From positions 1 to 33,975 of the forward strand of contig JAICGJ010000047.1 in NCBI GenBank assembly GCA_025923195.1: a DNA stretch of 33,975 nucleotides, written 5' to 3'. Position numbers and translations under genes: made by a program. Origin of the DNA: Chryseolinea sp. (lineage in GTDB: Bacteria > Bacteroidota > Bacteroidia > Cytophagales > Cyclobacteriaceae). The notes beneath the pieces were generated by a model, which saw nothing but the letters and a program-made list of their open reading frames with translations, did not search any database and had not been told where the DNA came from. Position 1 is the first letter of the stretch, and each line of letters opens with the position of its first letter. Positions 15,519 through 24,538 of the stretch are shown here, in pieces.

Positions 15519-17636
15519 ATGTTCAATCCAAAATTTGCCGTCATAACGAGAAGCGCTATTGCAGCCATTAGCCTCCTCTGTGCTTTCACTTCTTCATATG
15601 CACAATGGCCAAAGGAACTAACCGCCAAAAACGGTGCAGTGATCACTGTCTATCAGCCACAGCCGGAGAAGCTGCGTGGCGACCGGGTCGACGGTCGCGC
15701 CGCATTTTCAGCGCAGGAAAGTTCCGAAGGTGAACTGTTGTTTGGCGTTTTTTGGTACACTGCCGTTATCAGTACCAACCGCGACGAACGTACGGTGACC
15801 TTGGAAAGTATTCGCGTGAGTGAAGTCAAATTGCCGGGGATCGATGATACCGTTAAGGTGCGAAAACTAAAGCAGCTGCTTGAGTCTGAAATTCCAAAGT
15901 GGGAACTAACGGGGTCGCTGGATGAACTCATTTCAACTATTGAGCAGGAACAGGCTTTTGCCGCTGACGAACTGAAGAATGATCCCCCTGTGATCCACTA
16001 TGCAACGCAGCCGACCACACTGGTACTGTTGGATGGGGAACCGCGTGTTCAAGAAGACAAAGAGTTGAAGGCGAAACGCGTGATTAATTCACCTTTCCTC
16101 ATTATCGAAAATGCCACGGATAAGAAATTCTACCTATACGGAGGCGAGTATTGGTATGTCTCAGCTTCCGTCAAAGAGGGGTATGCACATACGTCATCGC
16201 TACCGAAGTTCATTCAGGATATTGATAAAAAACTGAAGGAACAGAAAAAGGAAAAAACCGTCAAGCCTGAATCAGGCCCGCCGGAAATTTTGATCAGCAC
16301 TGTACCGGCGGAACTCATTCAATCGAAGGGCACCGCAGCATTTGCAAACATTACTGGCACATCTCTTCTCTACGTTTCAAATTCCGACGACGATATTTTC
16401 AAATACGTCGATGACCAATTGTATTATGTTTTGATATCGGGCAGGTGGTACACCGCGTCAAAGCTGGAGGGCCCTTGGACATTTATTGAATCCGATAAGC
16501 TTCCGGCCGATTTTGCAAAGATCCCTGAAGGCTCGCCAAAAGATAATGTGCTATCTGCCGTGGCAGGAACAGCTGCAAGTCTGGATGCGATCCGTGATGC
16601 GCAGGTGCCGCAAACAGCGAAGGTGGACCGCAAAACGGCGACGTGTACGGTAACCTATGATGGCGAACCAAAATTTGAAAAGATTGAAGGAACTTCTCTT
16701 GAGCTTGCAATGAACACAAGCAGTACGGTCATAAAATCAGGTGCCAAATATTATTGCGTTGACAAAGGCGTCTGGTTTGAGTCGTCTAAGGCAAAAGGTC
16801 CGTGGAAGGTAAGCGATGAACGTCCGAAAGAAGTCGATAAGATTCCAGCAAGCTCGCCTGCCTACAATGTAAAATATGTTTATATCTACGAGTCGACGCC
16901 AGAGGTTGTATATGTGGGCTACACGCCAGGATATATGGGCTGCTATGTGTATGGTCCAACCGTTGTATATGGCACAGGCTACTATTATTCGCCGTGGTAT
17001 GGTCCCTACTACTATCCGCGACCTGCAACCTACGGTTTCAGTATGCACTACAACCCATGGACGGGCTGGAGCATGGGCTTTCATTATAGCGCCGGATGGT
17101 TTAACTTTTCTATCTATGGCGGAGGAGGATACTGGGGACCGCCAGTCTATAGACCTCCATTTTATCCGCCGTATCACGGCGGCATGTACGGCGGGCGGCC
17201 TGTACAAATCAATCACTACGGTGATATTAACATCGACCGTTCTAATAACATTTACAATAACAGAAACGACGTGTCGACGCGCGATGTAAAGCGCGGACAA
17301 GCTTCTCAGAATCCTAGTGTGTCGACACGCGACCGAAATACGAGGCCAACCCAGCAACCGGGCGTCAGTCAGCAGCCGGCCGCAAAGGGACGCGCGAACG
17401 ATGTTTACTCTGACAGGAACGGCAACGTGTATCAACGCGATAATAAAGGAAACTGGAATCAACGAGACGGCAGCCAGTGGAAGCAAACGCAGCAGTCTTC
17501 ACAAATGAATCGTGACTACCAAAACAGGCAACGCGGGGCACAACAGAATACAGGCTTCAATCAAACGAATCGTGGTGGCAACATGGGAGGCAATTATGGT
17601 GGAGGTGCTCGAATGGGAGGCGGACGCAGACGTTAA
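15519..17636 (+). CDS. Large secreted protein with Trp-repeat modules and Tyr/Gly-rich tail
   Basis: 705 residues with an N-terminal signal peptide (hydrophobic IAAISLLCAF, cleavage near SYAQ). The first 200 residues are an alpha/beta domain. Then come three related modules of about 100 residues centred near 210, 310 and 418. Each has a YY/WY strand, a GxWY or GVWF core and, in two, a 'GPWxxxxxxxP' ending with IPxSSP/IPEGSP. This is the pattern of proteins automatically named 'carbohydrate-binding family V/XII'; actual sugar binding is not shown. Residues 460-565 are extremely rich in Tyr, Gly and Pro (YYYSPWYGPYYYP). The last 140 are Asn/Gln/Arg-rich and probably disordered. It stands in the middle of the envelope cluster. 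A surface or matrix-binding role is inferred. Confidence 0.72.
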   Translation: MFNPKFAVITRSAIAAISLLCAFTSSYAQWPKELTAKNGAVITVYQPQPEKLRGDRVDGRAAFSAQESSEGELLFGVFWYTAVISTNRDERTVTLESIRVSEVKLPGIDDTVKVRKLKQLLESEIPKWELTGSLDELISTIEQEQAFAADELKNDPPVIHYATQPTTLVLLDGEPRVQEDKELKAKRVINSPFLIIENATDKKFYLYGGEYWYVSASVKEGYAHTSSLPKFIQDIDKKLKEQKKEKTVKPESGPPEILISTVPAELIQSKGTAAFANITGTSLLYVSNSDDDIFKYVDDQLYYVLISGRWYTASKLEGPWTFIESDKLPADFAKIPEGSPKDNVLSAVAGTAASLDAIRDAQVPQTAKVDRKTATCTVTYDGEPKFEKIEGTSLELAMNTSSTVIKSGAKYYCVDKGVWFESSKAKGPWKVSDERPKEVDKIPASSPAYNVKYVYIYESTPEVVYVGYTPGYMGCYVYGPTVVYGTGYYYSPWYGPYYYPRPATYGFSMHYNPWTGWSMGFHYSAGWFNFSIYGGGGYWGPPVYRPPFYPPYHGGMYGGRPVQINHYGDINIDRSNNIYNNRNDVSTRDVKRGQASQNPSVSTRDRNTRPTQQPGVSQQPAAKGRANDVYSDRNGNVYQRDNKGNWNQRDGSQWKQTQQSSQMNRDYQNRQRGAQQNTGFNQTNRGGNMGGNYGGGARMGGGRRR

Positions 17637-17783
17637 GCAAACGTGTTATCATGCAGCGTATAATTCAAACACTTTTAATGATTTCAGCTTCGAACCCGCA
17701 ATAACAATCATGAAGAGAAAGTCCTTTCTATGTGCAATTAAATGCATCTCGGAAATTTACAAATGATGAACTAACTTAATAAT

Positions 17784-18425
17784 ATGAAAAAAAGATTTTC
17801 ATTAACTGCGATCCTGTCGTTTGTCTTGATTGTAATGTGCCAAGCGCAGGGTGTTCGGTTGAACGGATATGCGACCTATGTGTTTGACGACAAATTTGAC
17901 ACATATTACTCAAGTACAGAGTATATTGAAGGACGAATAAATGGTGGATTGTTATGGGGTGTGGGCATCGAAGTCAAAATCCGCGACAATACGGGTGCCG
18001 AGCTAATTTATTTTCGGCAGGATACCGAGGCCCCGGTACGCTTTTATCGCAATGGCGACCAGAACCGAACAATCGACCTGGGTATCAACTACATCATGTT
18101 GGCAGGCGCACGCACCGTTCAGTTAAGTGATAAGATCGAACCTTACGGAGGTGTTATGCTGGGAGTAGCTGTCTTCAGCAACAAGAATCCTCGCGCTGAT
18201 GAAATTGAAAGTGCTACGAAATTCGCGTGGGGTTTGCGCATCGGAACCAACGTATGGCTATCCGAAAAGGTCGGATTGAAGTTGCAGGCACAATTGCTAT
18301 CAGCCGTTCAATCGTTGGGAGGCGGACTGTATGTTGGAACGGGTGGTGCCGGCGCCGGAGTAAGCTCCTACAGCACACTGTTCCAATTTGGATTGGGAGG
18401 GGGACTTGTCGTAAAAGTAAAATAA
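17784..18425 (+). CDS. Outer-membrane beta-barrel protein (partner of DUF4136 copy 2)
   Basis: 213 residues, signal peptide MKKRFSLTAILSFVLIVMCQAQ. Strand-rich mature part with alternating residues (GRINGGLLWGVGIEVKI, PYGGVMLGVAVFS, KVGLKLQAQLLSAV) and a Gly-rich ending LFQFGLGGGLVVKVK. It resembles small outer-membrane barrels of the porin-like group, but the last residue is Lys rather than aromatic. The next gene begins 42 bases after its stop, so the two are probably co-transcribed. The order here is barrel then DUF4136, the reverse of the first pair. Confidence 0.75.
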   Translation: MKKRFSLTAILSFVLIVMCQAQGVRLNGYATYVFDDKFDTYYSSTEYIEGRINGGLLWGVGIEVKIRDNTGAELIYFRQDTEAPVRFYRNGDQNRTIDLGINYIMLAGARTVQLSDKIEPYGGVMLGVAVFSNKNPRADEIESATKFAWGLRIGTNVWLSEKVGLKLQAQLLSAVQSLGGGLYVGTGGAGAGVSSYSTLFQFGLGGGLVVKVK

Positions 18426-18467
18426 CCCTACCATTTATGAATAACAACCATCAAAATAATTACTACT

Positions 18468-18995
18468 ATGAAAACCTTTATCTACTTCTTTTTATGTCTG
18501 CTAGCAGTCAGTTGTTCTTCCATACAAACAAGTTATGATTACGACAAGAACGCGGATTTTTCTAAATATAAACGCTACGTTTTCACAGAACATGCCATGA
18601 ATCTTCAGGGCTTGCAGGAACTTGACCGCAATCGAATCCTGTCGGCAATCGAAGCTGAAATGACAAAGCTCGGTTATGAAAAATCCGAAACGCCTGACGT
18701 CTTAGTCGATATTCATGTAAAAACTGAAGAGCAGATGAGCGCGACAGCTACGACCTCAGGTGGCGGCTACCGTGGCTACGGATATGGCGGAGGGTTTACG
18801 ACGACAAACGTAAACTATAACAAGTATACAGAAGGCACATTATTCGTCGACATTGTTGACAAGGGGACTGAAAAAATAGTATGGCAGGGGCGTGGAACAA
18901 AAACGCTAAATGAACGAGCTACGCCGGAGCGCAAAGAAGCAAATATCAAGGAAGCCGTGGCTGCAATCTTCAGGCAATATCCAAAACCCAAATAG
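18468..18995 (+). CDS. DUF4136 lipoprotein (second copy)
   Basis: 175 residues; signal peptide with lipobox AVSC (Cys16). Typical DUF4136 sequence: SIQTSYDYDKNADFSKYKRYVF, then helix ILSAIEAEMTKLGYEKSE, then PDVLVDIHVKT, and C-terminal LFVDIVDKGTEKIVWQGRG with a helix ending AIFRQYPKP. A short Gly/Tyr insertion (GGYRGYGYGGG, about 97-107) takes the place of the aromatic loop seen in the first copy. The two copies are clearly diverged, so the duplication is old. Envelope lipoprotein of unknown function, probably periplasmic-facing. Confidence 0.88.
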   Translation: MKTFIYFFLCLLAVSCSSIQTSYDYDKNADFSKYKRYVFTEHAMNLQGLQELDRNRILSAIEAEMTKLGYEKSETPDVLVDIHVKTEEQMSATATTSGGGYRGYGYGGGFTTTNVNYNKYTEGTLFVDIVDKGTEKIVWQGRGTKTLNERATPERKEANIKEAVAAIFRQYPKPK

Positions 18996-19433
18996 TGGAT
19001 GTTCTCCTAGAAAAAGACGCATGGAACACAACCATTAACGCCGCCTGTGAGATGAATATGAGGGTGCTGTGGAGCTAAGGATCCATAGGTATGAATCCGC
19101 TATGGGGTAGACCGCACGTTACTTGACCAGTACCCTCCGTTCGCGCAAGACATGGTTTATGACTACCACTCGTGCCTGGCTTTCGGCAGACATTAAATCC
19201 TTGCTTACGTCATCCTTTTTGTTTCTTAGGTAACTATTTCTGGAAAAGAGCGCAGCGGCGCGGGTCGGAGCCATAAGCTTGGACGGCAAGATGCATTTAG
19301 GAACAATATCATAACCGGCTCCACAATCTATGTATTGTGTCCTTTTGCCATGCAAAATTTTCTTTTTGTGAAAACCATATCCTTTTATCACACCGTCCGT
19401 ATAAGCCTGTCATTGAGAATCCATATTCGACCC
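18996..19433. other. Gap without recognised features
   Basis: About 440 bases between the end of the envelope cluster and the next signal-peptide start. Short frames on both strands lack protein-like composition. No repeat or terminator is clear. Confidence 0.4.
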
Positions 19434-20192
19434 ATGAAGTACACATCTATTCTGATCAGAACCAAATCCGCACTCTTGCTTTTGATTTTCCTAACGACCC
19501 TCACTGCGAAGGCGCAAGATTATTGGGATAAAATTCCCAACCTGACTTCGCAGTGTTACAGTGACAATGATGATTTTGGAAAAAAGATACAGCTTCTGAG
19601 ATCCGAGGTTAAAGGTAAACTCGAAATGAGTAAGAAGGCCCTTGAAGAAAAGGCTAGGAAGATAACGCCAGAGGCGCAGATGGCCATGGCAGCGAAATAT
19701 CAGAACATGACACCGGATCAAATCATCAAAATGCAAAATGAGATGATGGAGATGACCCAACTGCAAACGGAATTTCAACAAATTGCTTCTGCAATGGAAA
19801 CACGTTTTAATCAACTTGAATCTGATTTCAGATCAGAGTTTGGAAAAAGACTGGGTCCGATTGAAGAGGAATACCAGAAACTTCCTGATGGCGAAGGTAC
19901 ACCACAATGGGCTATCAAGAAAGGGGAGGAGTTGATGACCCAGTATAACAAAGAGTACGAATCGATCTGCGATAAATATTTCACTTCACCCGATGCCATC
20001 TTCAAGACATGGCTCAATGATTTCAATAAGTTTCTCCTCGAAAAAGAAGTTCCCTTTAATCAAAAGATGATGAAGATGGAGTACGGGAAATATGGACTCA
20101 CTCCTGATGAATCCGTAGCCGGACTTATGGCAGTTGACAAATACCTTGAAAGATGCGCGTCGATATCTAACCTACGCAAGCAGTATCCGTAA
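19434..20192 (+). CDS. Secreted helical protein, unknown function
   Basis: Start at ATG 19434 gives a signal peptide (MKYTSILIRTKSALLLLIFL...TAKAQ). The frame is open back to 19335, but those residues are not signal-like. The mature part of about 225 residues is mostly helical and coiled-coil-prone, with Met/Gln/Glu/Lys-rich stretches (MTPDQIIKMQNEMMEMTQLQTEF) and two Cys, near the N- and C-termini. It ends CASISNLRKQYP. No family is recognised. It could be a periplasmic chaperone-like or binding protein; this is a guess from its composition. It is not obviously coupled to its neighbours. Confidence 0.65.
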   Translation: MKYTSILIRTKSALLLLIFLTTLTAKAQDYWDKIPNLTSQCYSDNDDFGKKIQLLRSEVKGKLEMSKKALEEKARKITPEAQMAMAAKYQNMTPDQIIKMQNEMMEMTQLQTEFQQIASAMETRFNQLESDFRSEFGKRLGPIEEEYQKLPDGEGTPQWAIKKGEELMTQYNKEYESICDKYFTSPDAIFKTWLNDFNKFLLEKEVPFNQKMMKMEYGKYGLTPDESVAGLMAVDKYLERCASISNLRKQYP

Positions 20193-20570
20193 CTATAAAG
20201 AGCGAAAAAGCAAAGTCAGCGTCAATCGCTCAGTTGCGTACCATTTAATAACTTGGCAGTGCTTCTTACAGTCCCCAGTGTCGAAACCAATTCATTTTGT
20301 TTTGAAGGTATCTGATAAGGGAACACCTGCGCTCACCAGGTATAAGAGGGTGATAGGAACGGTTGCACCAAGATAACAGATAACTTTCAGCCAATGCGAT
20401 TGTTACGGAGGTCAAAGTCTGCATTTTGTCACCTCCAAAATTTTGGTAGTGCGCGGCTTACAATTGTCCAAATCAACCTACAAGAAAGTCCATTTGCTAC
20501 CCCCAATCTAGTTGTATTGGAGCAATATATTTGTGTTGTAATATTTCTACAAAAACAAATCCACAGAAAA
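20193..20570. other. Leader region of the SRPBCC pair
   Basis: About 380 bases; the frame of the next gene is open through part of it but is not protein-like. The only site is tatatttg at 20526-20533, a match to the Bacteroidota -7 box TAnnTTTG, 38 bases before the start. No well-spaced -33 TTG is seen. Confidence 0.35.
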
Positions 20571-21065
20571 ATGGCAACAAAAGATTTCACTACCACGCTG
20601 CTGGTAGATCAGACTCCGGAAGAAGCGTTTAGCGCCATCAACAATGTCAGGGGATGGTGGTCAGAAGAAATTGAGGGCGATACATACGAACTCAATGCTC
20701 AGTTCGATTATCACTATAAAGACGTCCATACATGCAAAATAAAATTGATAGAATTTGTCCCATCTAAAAAAGTAGTTTGGCTTGTAATGGATAACTATTT
20801 CAATTTTACGGAAGATAAGAGCGAATGGAAGGATACAAAAATCAGCTTCGAAATCTCAAGAAAGGATAATAAAACGGAAATCCGCTTCACACACCTCGGT
20901 TTAGTTCCCGAATATGAATGTTACAATATTTGCCGGGACGCATGGAGCAATTATATAGGCCATAGCTTACTGAATCTCATAGTGACAGGCAAAGGCAACC
21001 CAAATCCTAAGGAAGGAGGCTTCAATGAACAGTTACTTGAGCAACATCAAAAATCATTATCATGA
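20571..21065 (+). CDS. SRPBCC-fold protein (AHSA1-like), tandem copy 1
   Basis: 164 residues from ATG 20571; the longer frame to 20394 has no family support. It is a START/Bet v1-like (SRPBCC) ligand-binding fold of the AHSA1 group: TTTLLVDQTPEEAF, the WW motif in VRGWWSEEIEG, strands IKLIEFVPSKKVVWLV and TEIRFTHLGL, and the long C-terminal helix (DAWSNYIGHSLLNLI). Members bind small hydrophobic ligands or interact with other proteins; the role here is unknown. The next gene, a paralogue, overlaps its stop by four bases (ATGA), so the two are translationally coupled. Confidence 0.88.
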   Translation: MATKDFTTTLLVDQTPEEAFSAINNVRGWWSEEIEGDTYELNAQFDYHYKDVHTCKIKLIEFVPSKKVVWLVMDNYFNFTEDKSEWKDTKISFEISRKDNKTEIRFTHLGLVPEYECYNICRDAWSNYIGHSLLNLIVTGKGNPNPKEGGFNEQLLEQHQKSLS

Positions 21066-21529
21066 AAGCAAATGATTATCATACAAGTATTACGGTTGAT
21101 GCGACACCAGCTGAAGCATTCATGTTCATCAATAGCGTCGCAAAATGGTGGACTGAGAATTTGGAAGGCAGCTCTCAAAAACTGAATGATGAGTTTACGG
21201 TTCGCTTTGGCGACGTTCACTATTCAAAACAAAAATTAGTAGAATGCATTCCGAAAAAGAAAGTTGTGTGGCTGGTGACGGACAGCAAACTCAATTTTAT
21301 TAAAGACAAGCAGGAATGGACGAATACCAAAATTAGCTTTGAATTGTTTATCCGCGGCAACAAAACGGAGATTCATTTCACACACTTCGGTTTGTCACCG
21401 GAGGTCGAGTGTTATGATGCCTGCTCAAATGCATGGAGCCAGTACATACGGGGAAGCTTACTGCAGTTAATCACTACCGGCAAAGGCGAGCCGGAGCTGA
21501 GAGCCGAAAGCGAAAAGCTAAAAGCATAA
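21062..21529 (+). CDS. SRPBCC-fold protein (AHSA1-like), tandem copy 2
   Basis: 155 residues of the same fold as its upstream neighbour, about 55-60% identical by eye over 139 aligned positions. Shared blocks are KWW or GWW, KKVVWLV, EWxxTKISFE, NKTEI, FTHxGL and GKG. It starts inside the previous stop codon (ATGA), implying a recent-to-moderate tandem duplication kept as one operon. Two related subunits may form a heterodimer, or they may have different ligands; neither can be decided from sequence. Confidence 0.88.
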   Translation: MKANDYHTSITVDATPAEAFMFINSVAKWWTENLEGSSQKLNDEFTVRFGDVHYSKQKLVECIPKKKVVWLVTDSKLNFIKDKQEWTNTKISFELFIRGNKTEIHFTHFGLSPEVECYDACSNAWSQYIRGSLLQLITTGKGEPELRAESEKLKA

Positions 21530-21759
21530 GGGACCTCGCCTGATCTTGATCGATGCCTAATTGAAGCCGACACCACAGATTGCTGAATTTATAACAGCGG
21601 GAGAAGTTCACGACAGTCCAAGCAAGGATTAAAGTAATCTATGTATTACTAAAATCTTGCTAAATAACATACTTAAGAGAGATTCTGCTTTTTGAGAGAA
21701 GGTGGGTACCTGCAACTTTTCCTACTTTGACTCGATAATTGTAAGTGCAGAGCGTCTCT

Positions 21760-22572
21760 ATGGATCCCTATAAAGTCCTGGGTGTTAAAAGTAAAGCTTC
21801 TATCGACGAAATACGGAGGGCCTATCGCAACCTTGCAAAAAAGTACCATCCTGACGTAAACTCGGATTCCAAGGCAGATGAGAGGATAGCTGAAATCAAC
21901 GCCGCATATGAGCAACTGAGCGACCCTGACAGTAGACGGGCTTATGACACCCGTTTTTCATCGGGGCAGGCAGAACAGGAAGAAGACCCTGTCGAAGAAT
22001 ACAAGCGGGAATACAGGCGGCAGAAAATTAATGAGGTCCAGGAAGAGGCCGGAGGGAAAGCGGAACGTCAAGCGCAATGGTATAGAGTAATTCGAACGCT
22101 TTGTTATCCCATTGGCGTTTTTAGCATTCTTGTGATTGCAGATTTTTTTCTTCCCGTCAATACAGAGATTGATTATCCAGTTTACGGCTATCAAAGGACT
22201 GTTGGCGGGAAGTATGACTCAACCGTGGTGTCTTACATGAAAACAAATCAGTACGAATTTGAAGTTCCTGGTAATGTCCATCTCGACTACGATTATTACG
22301 CAAAGGAAAAAAAATTTGTTTCTCTGGAATTCACACCGATATTCAAAACGTTAAGGACAATAGGAGTTGACCATGACGAGTACATGCTGGTGTATCCAGC
22401 TCCGGACTCAATTTACTTTCCCCTTTTCTTTCCGATCCCCTATATCCTACTCGTCCTTTCGGCCATAGTCATATGGAAAAAGAAATATACCATGACGCGA
22501 TATTCAATGTCATTTATACCTGTTGTAATTGCTTTGGTATTTCTCACCATTATGATTAGCAAGCAAGTTTGA
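21760..22572 (+). CDS. Membrane-anchored J-domain protein
   Basis: ATG 21760 starts MDPYKVLGV, the usual J-domain start; a GTG at 21745 is less likely. Residues 1-65 form a complete J-domain with HPD at 30-32, so it should stimulate a DnaK-type ATPase. A charged linker follows, then a membrane helix (about 110-131), an extracytoplasmic segment of about 85 residues, and two more helices near the C-terminus (about 217-237 and 247-268). It has no zinc-finger or substrate-binding DnaJ domains, so it is a class C J-protein. It may recruit Hsp70 to the inner membrane; client unknown. Confidence 0.88.
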   Translation: MDPYKVLGVKSKASIDEIRRAYRNLAKKYHPDVNSDSKADERIAEINAAYEQLSDPDSRRAYDTRFSSGQAEQEEDPVEEYKREYRRQKINEVQEEAGGKAERQAQWYRVIRTLCYPIGVFSILVIADFFLPVNTEIDYPVYGYQRTVGGKYDSTVVSYMKTNQYEFEVPGNVHLDYDYYAKEKKFVSLEFTPIFKTLRTIGVDHDEYMLVYPAPDSIYFPLFFPIPYILLVLSAIVIWKKKYTMTRYSMSFIPVVIALVFLTIMISKQV

Positions 22573-22884
22573 AAAGATGCACGCTCAGGTCAGTATCACT
22601 TGGATAAATGAGTTGTAGGTACCATCTGAAAAACACGAATGATAAACGCCCGCTGGTAAGATGCCTAAGGGTTTTAAGATAAGCATTTCAAGCTGCCAGT
22701 AATACATCTGACGTATCTTGGCAAGTTATGGTAAGAGATCACTTCCATTAAAAGAAGAGCGTGAGAAAGCAAAAGACCCATTTGTCGGGTACTAATTTTA
22801 TTTAAAACCAAGTCGGTCAATGACGGAGTAAGGATTATTGACTCAAAAATCGAACCTCAAGTTCTGTAACTGGTATAATGGGAT
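22573..22884. other. Convergent gap
   Basis: About 310 bases between convergent genes. A short acccgacaaatgggt inverted repeat followed by ctttt on the minus strand (near 22778-22791) could be a weak terminator for the gene at 22885-23124. Nothing else is visible. Confidence 0.3.
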
Positions 22885-23124
22885 TTACAGGGTAGCGAGC
22901 AAGGTATTAAGTTCTATTCTGGATTTTACGAGCTTAGCCTGCAGATTCGTCATCATCACTTCTTTCCTACCATAATCGAAATTAAAATCACTGTCATGCA
23001 GATGAGCAAACATTAGTTTTAATTTAGCTTTCTTTCTTCGCCAGTGGGGATCGGTAGTATGCATGTGTTTCAGATAATTAAGACTTTTTGACAATAGACC
23101 GTTCAAAAATTTTTTCTCCTTCAT
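22885..23124 (-). CDS. CsbD-like small protein (divergent)
   Basis: 79 residues, no signal peptide, basic N-terminus (MKEKKFLNGLLSKS). Residues about 30-77 align with the CsbD gene at 25099-25332: KxKLxxxFxHLHDSDFNFDYGRKEVMM followed by LQAKLVKSRIEL, against LKEKYSELTDEDLKYEPGKELDLL and VEARLNKKRDEV. The shared pattern is aromatic, hydrophobic-T/H-D-x-D-F/L, G-K/R-x-x-x-[ML][ML], K/R-L-x-K-x-R. CsbD proteins are small stress-induced helical proteins of unknown mechanism. It lies downstream of a minus-strand terminator, so it has its own promoter. Confidence 0.6.
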   Translation of the reverse strand: MKEKKFLNGLLSKSLNYLKHMHTTDPHWRRKKAKLKLMFAHLHDSDFNFDYGRKEVMMTNLQAKLVKSRIELNTLLATL

Positions 23125-23136
23125 TGGATTATATAA

Positions 23137-23164
23137 AAATACGGAACCAGGCGGTTCCGTATTT
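23137..23164 (-). terminator. Rho-independent terminator
   Basis: A perfect 12-bp stem, aaatacggaacc (23137-23148) with ggttccgtattt (23153-23164), and a four-base loop. Read on the minus strand it ends in a T run and sits 30 bases after the stop of the 23196-23573 gene. Confidence 0.8.
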
Positions 23165-23195
23165 ACTAAACCTAACGGTTCAGGTTGTGATAAAA

Positions 23196-23573
23196 TTAGT
23201 TCAGATCTGATTTGTCTCTTGCAGCTTCGGCTTTTTCGGCTTGCTTATCAGCTTGCTTACGTTGTTTTTGTGCTTTCTTTTCGCTTTTCAATGCGTTCTT
23301 TGACTGTTTAGCTGCATCATCAGCTTCTCCTTCGATGCGCGCTGCCTCTTTTGCCTTGGCCTTTGTTTCGGACTGTTCATTTTTAGCATCTGTCATTTTT
23401 TCTACATCTTCAGCCCTTTGAGTCTGCGCTTTGTCGCGCTCATAGACAGCCTGTATGCTATCCATCTGTTTGTATTCAAACTTGCTTACAGGAGAATCCT
23501 GCGCGGATAACTCAAATGTGAAGAACGACGCGGCACTAACCGCGATTAAAGTAAGAATGTTTTTGTATTTCAT
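23196..23573 (-). CDS. Secreted Lys/Ala-rich coiled-coil protein
   Basis: From ATG 23573 it has 125 residues: MKYKNILTLIAVSAASFFTFELSAQ is a signal peptide. The frame is open to 23657, but the 28 extra residues fit poorly. The mature chain of about 100 residues is nearly all Lys, Ala, Glu, Asp and Gln (EAARIEGEADDAAKQSKNALK, QKQRKQADKQAEKAEAARDK), so it is helical, coiled-coil-like and without hydrophobic core. It resembles small periplasmic stress or YtxH-like helical proteins, but no family can be assigned with confidence. It ends at the perfect terminator 23137-23164. Confidence 0.7.
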   Translation of the reverse strand: MKYKNILTLIAVSAASFFTFELSAQDSPVSKFEYKQMDSIQAVYERDKAQTQRAEDVEKMTDAKNEQSETKAKAKEAARIEGEADDAAKQSKNALKSEKKAQKQRKQADKQAEKAEAARDKSDLN

Positions 23574-23823
23574 AATGTTGTGTTTACATAGTAAATAAAA
23601 TCGGCCTAAAAACTTCACACCTATCGTTGTAGCAGTGAATAAGTTGAATGGGGCCAACGGTTGATTTCAGATTATAGCTACCTCAAACTTGTATGTAAAG
23701 GTATAGTACCGCGAAGTAGAAAGTATTACATCAGATTTTAATAACTTGCATCATTCACTGATTGTGCCTTTACGGCAGCAAATCGAATGATTCTCGATTT
23801 GTTCAATGTTCGCTAACATCCAT

Positions 23824-24384
23824 ATGAAGTTATATATCAAATACATGGTGAGCCTCCGATGCAAGATGATGGTGAAGGCCGAACTTGACAAGCTTGGCCT
23901 TCGCTATGGTACTGTCGACCTTGGAATGGTTGAAATGCTGGAAGACGTTACCGAACAACAGCACGAACAACTGAAGGTCAACTTGCTAAAGTCAGGATTG
24001 GAGTTGTTGGACGATAAAAGGAGTATTTTGATTGAAAAAATAAAAAACGTAATTGTTGAAATGATACATTATTCGGATGAAATTCCAAAAACGAATTATT
24101 CTGATTACATCAGTCAAAAACTAAATTACGATTACACGTACCTGTCCAACATCTTCTCAGAGGTAAAGGGTATAACAATACAGCAATTCATTATCATCAA
24201 TAAGATTGAAAGGGTGAAAGAGTTGTTGCTATATGATCAATTGAATCTTACGGAAATCTCATATAAGCTGCATTACAGCAGTGTGGCTCACCTTTCCAAC
24301 CAGTTTAAAAAAATCACCGGCCTTTCGCCCTCATTTTTTAAAAAATTGAAAAAGAAGCGCCACGAAAATCTGGAGAACATGTAA
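23824..24384 (+). CDS. AraC-family transcriptional regulator
   Basis: 186 residues from ATG 23824; an ATG at 23806 adds six. Residues 1-75 form a small ferredoxin-like domain (KYMVSLRCKMMVKAELDKLGLRY, then GMVEMLEDV and a helix pair). About 95-180 hold the AraC double helix-turn-helix: SDYISQKLNYDYTYLSNIFSEVKG and LTEISYKLHYSSVAHLSNQFKKITGLSPSFFK. This architecture is frequent in Bacteroidota and often lies among stress genes. Neighbours are two CsbD-like proteins and a cupin, so a general stress role is inferred. It is divergent from the secreted Lys-rich gene, with about 250 bases between them. Confidence 0.88.
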   Translation: MKLYIKYMVSLRCKMMVKAELDKLGLRYGTVDLGMVEMLEDVTEQQHEQLKVNLLKSGLELLDDKRSILIEKIKNVIVEMIHYSDEIPKTNYSDYISQKLNYDYTYLSNIFSEVKGITIQQFIIINKIERVKELLLYDQLNLTEISYKLHYSSVAHLSNQFKKITGLSPSFFKKLKKKRHENLENM

Positions 24385-24526
24385 CATATGTAAACACTCC
24401 TGCATGCGATGTAAGACTTTCCTTCTTTAAAATGCTCTCCTTTGCGAAGGATATCAAACCTCAGATCTTTCTTAGAAGGTTTACAATCCTTCCAGTATTG
24501 GCGGATTAGCGGTTTGGAACTTTCAA

Positions 24527-24534
24527 TAAATTTG
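24527..24534 (+). promoter_or_regulatory. Possible -7 promoter box
   Basis: taaatttg matches the Bacteroidota -7 consensus TAnnTTTG. The nearest TTG upstream (24498-24500) is 26 bases away, longer than the usual 17-23. If it is used, the ATG at 24572 rather than 24539 would be the cupin start. Confidence 0.3.
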
Positions 24535-24538
24535 ACCT

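Noticed and set aside
16737-17486. Long minus-strand frame (249 codons) opposite the Trp-repeat secreted protein
   Set aside because: It lies within the Tyr/Gly-rich coding strand and shows no family signature; a composition shadow.
19119-19391. 90-codon minus-strand frame in the gap before 19434
   Set aside because: No signal peptide or family match, and its 5' end overlaps the next gene's upstream region; too weak to list.
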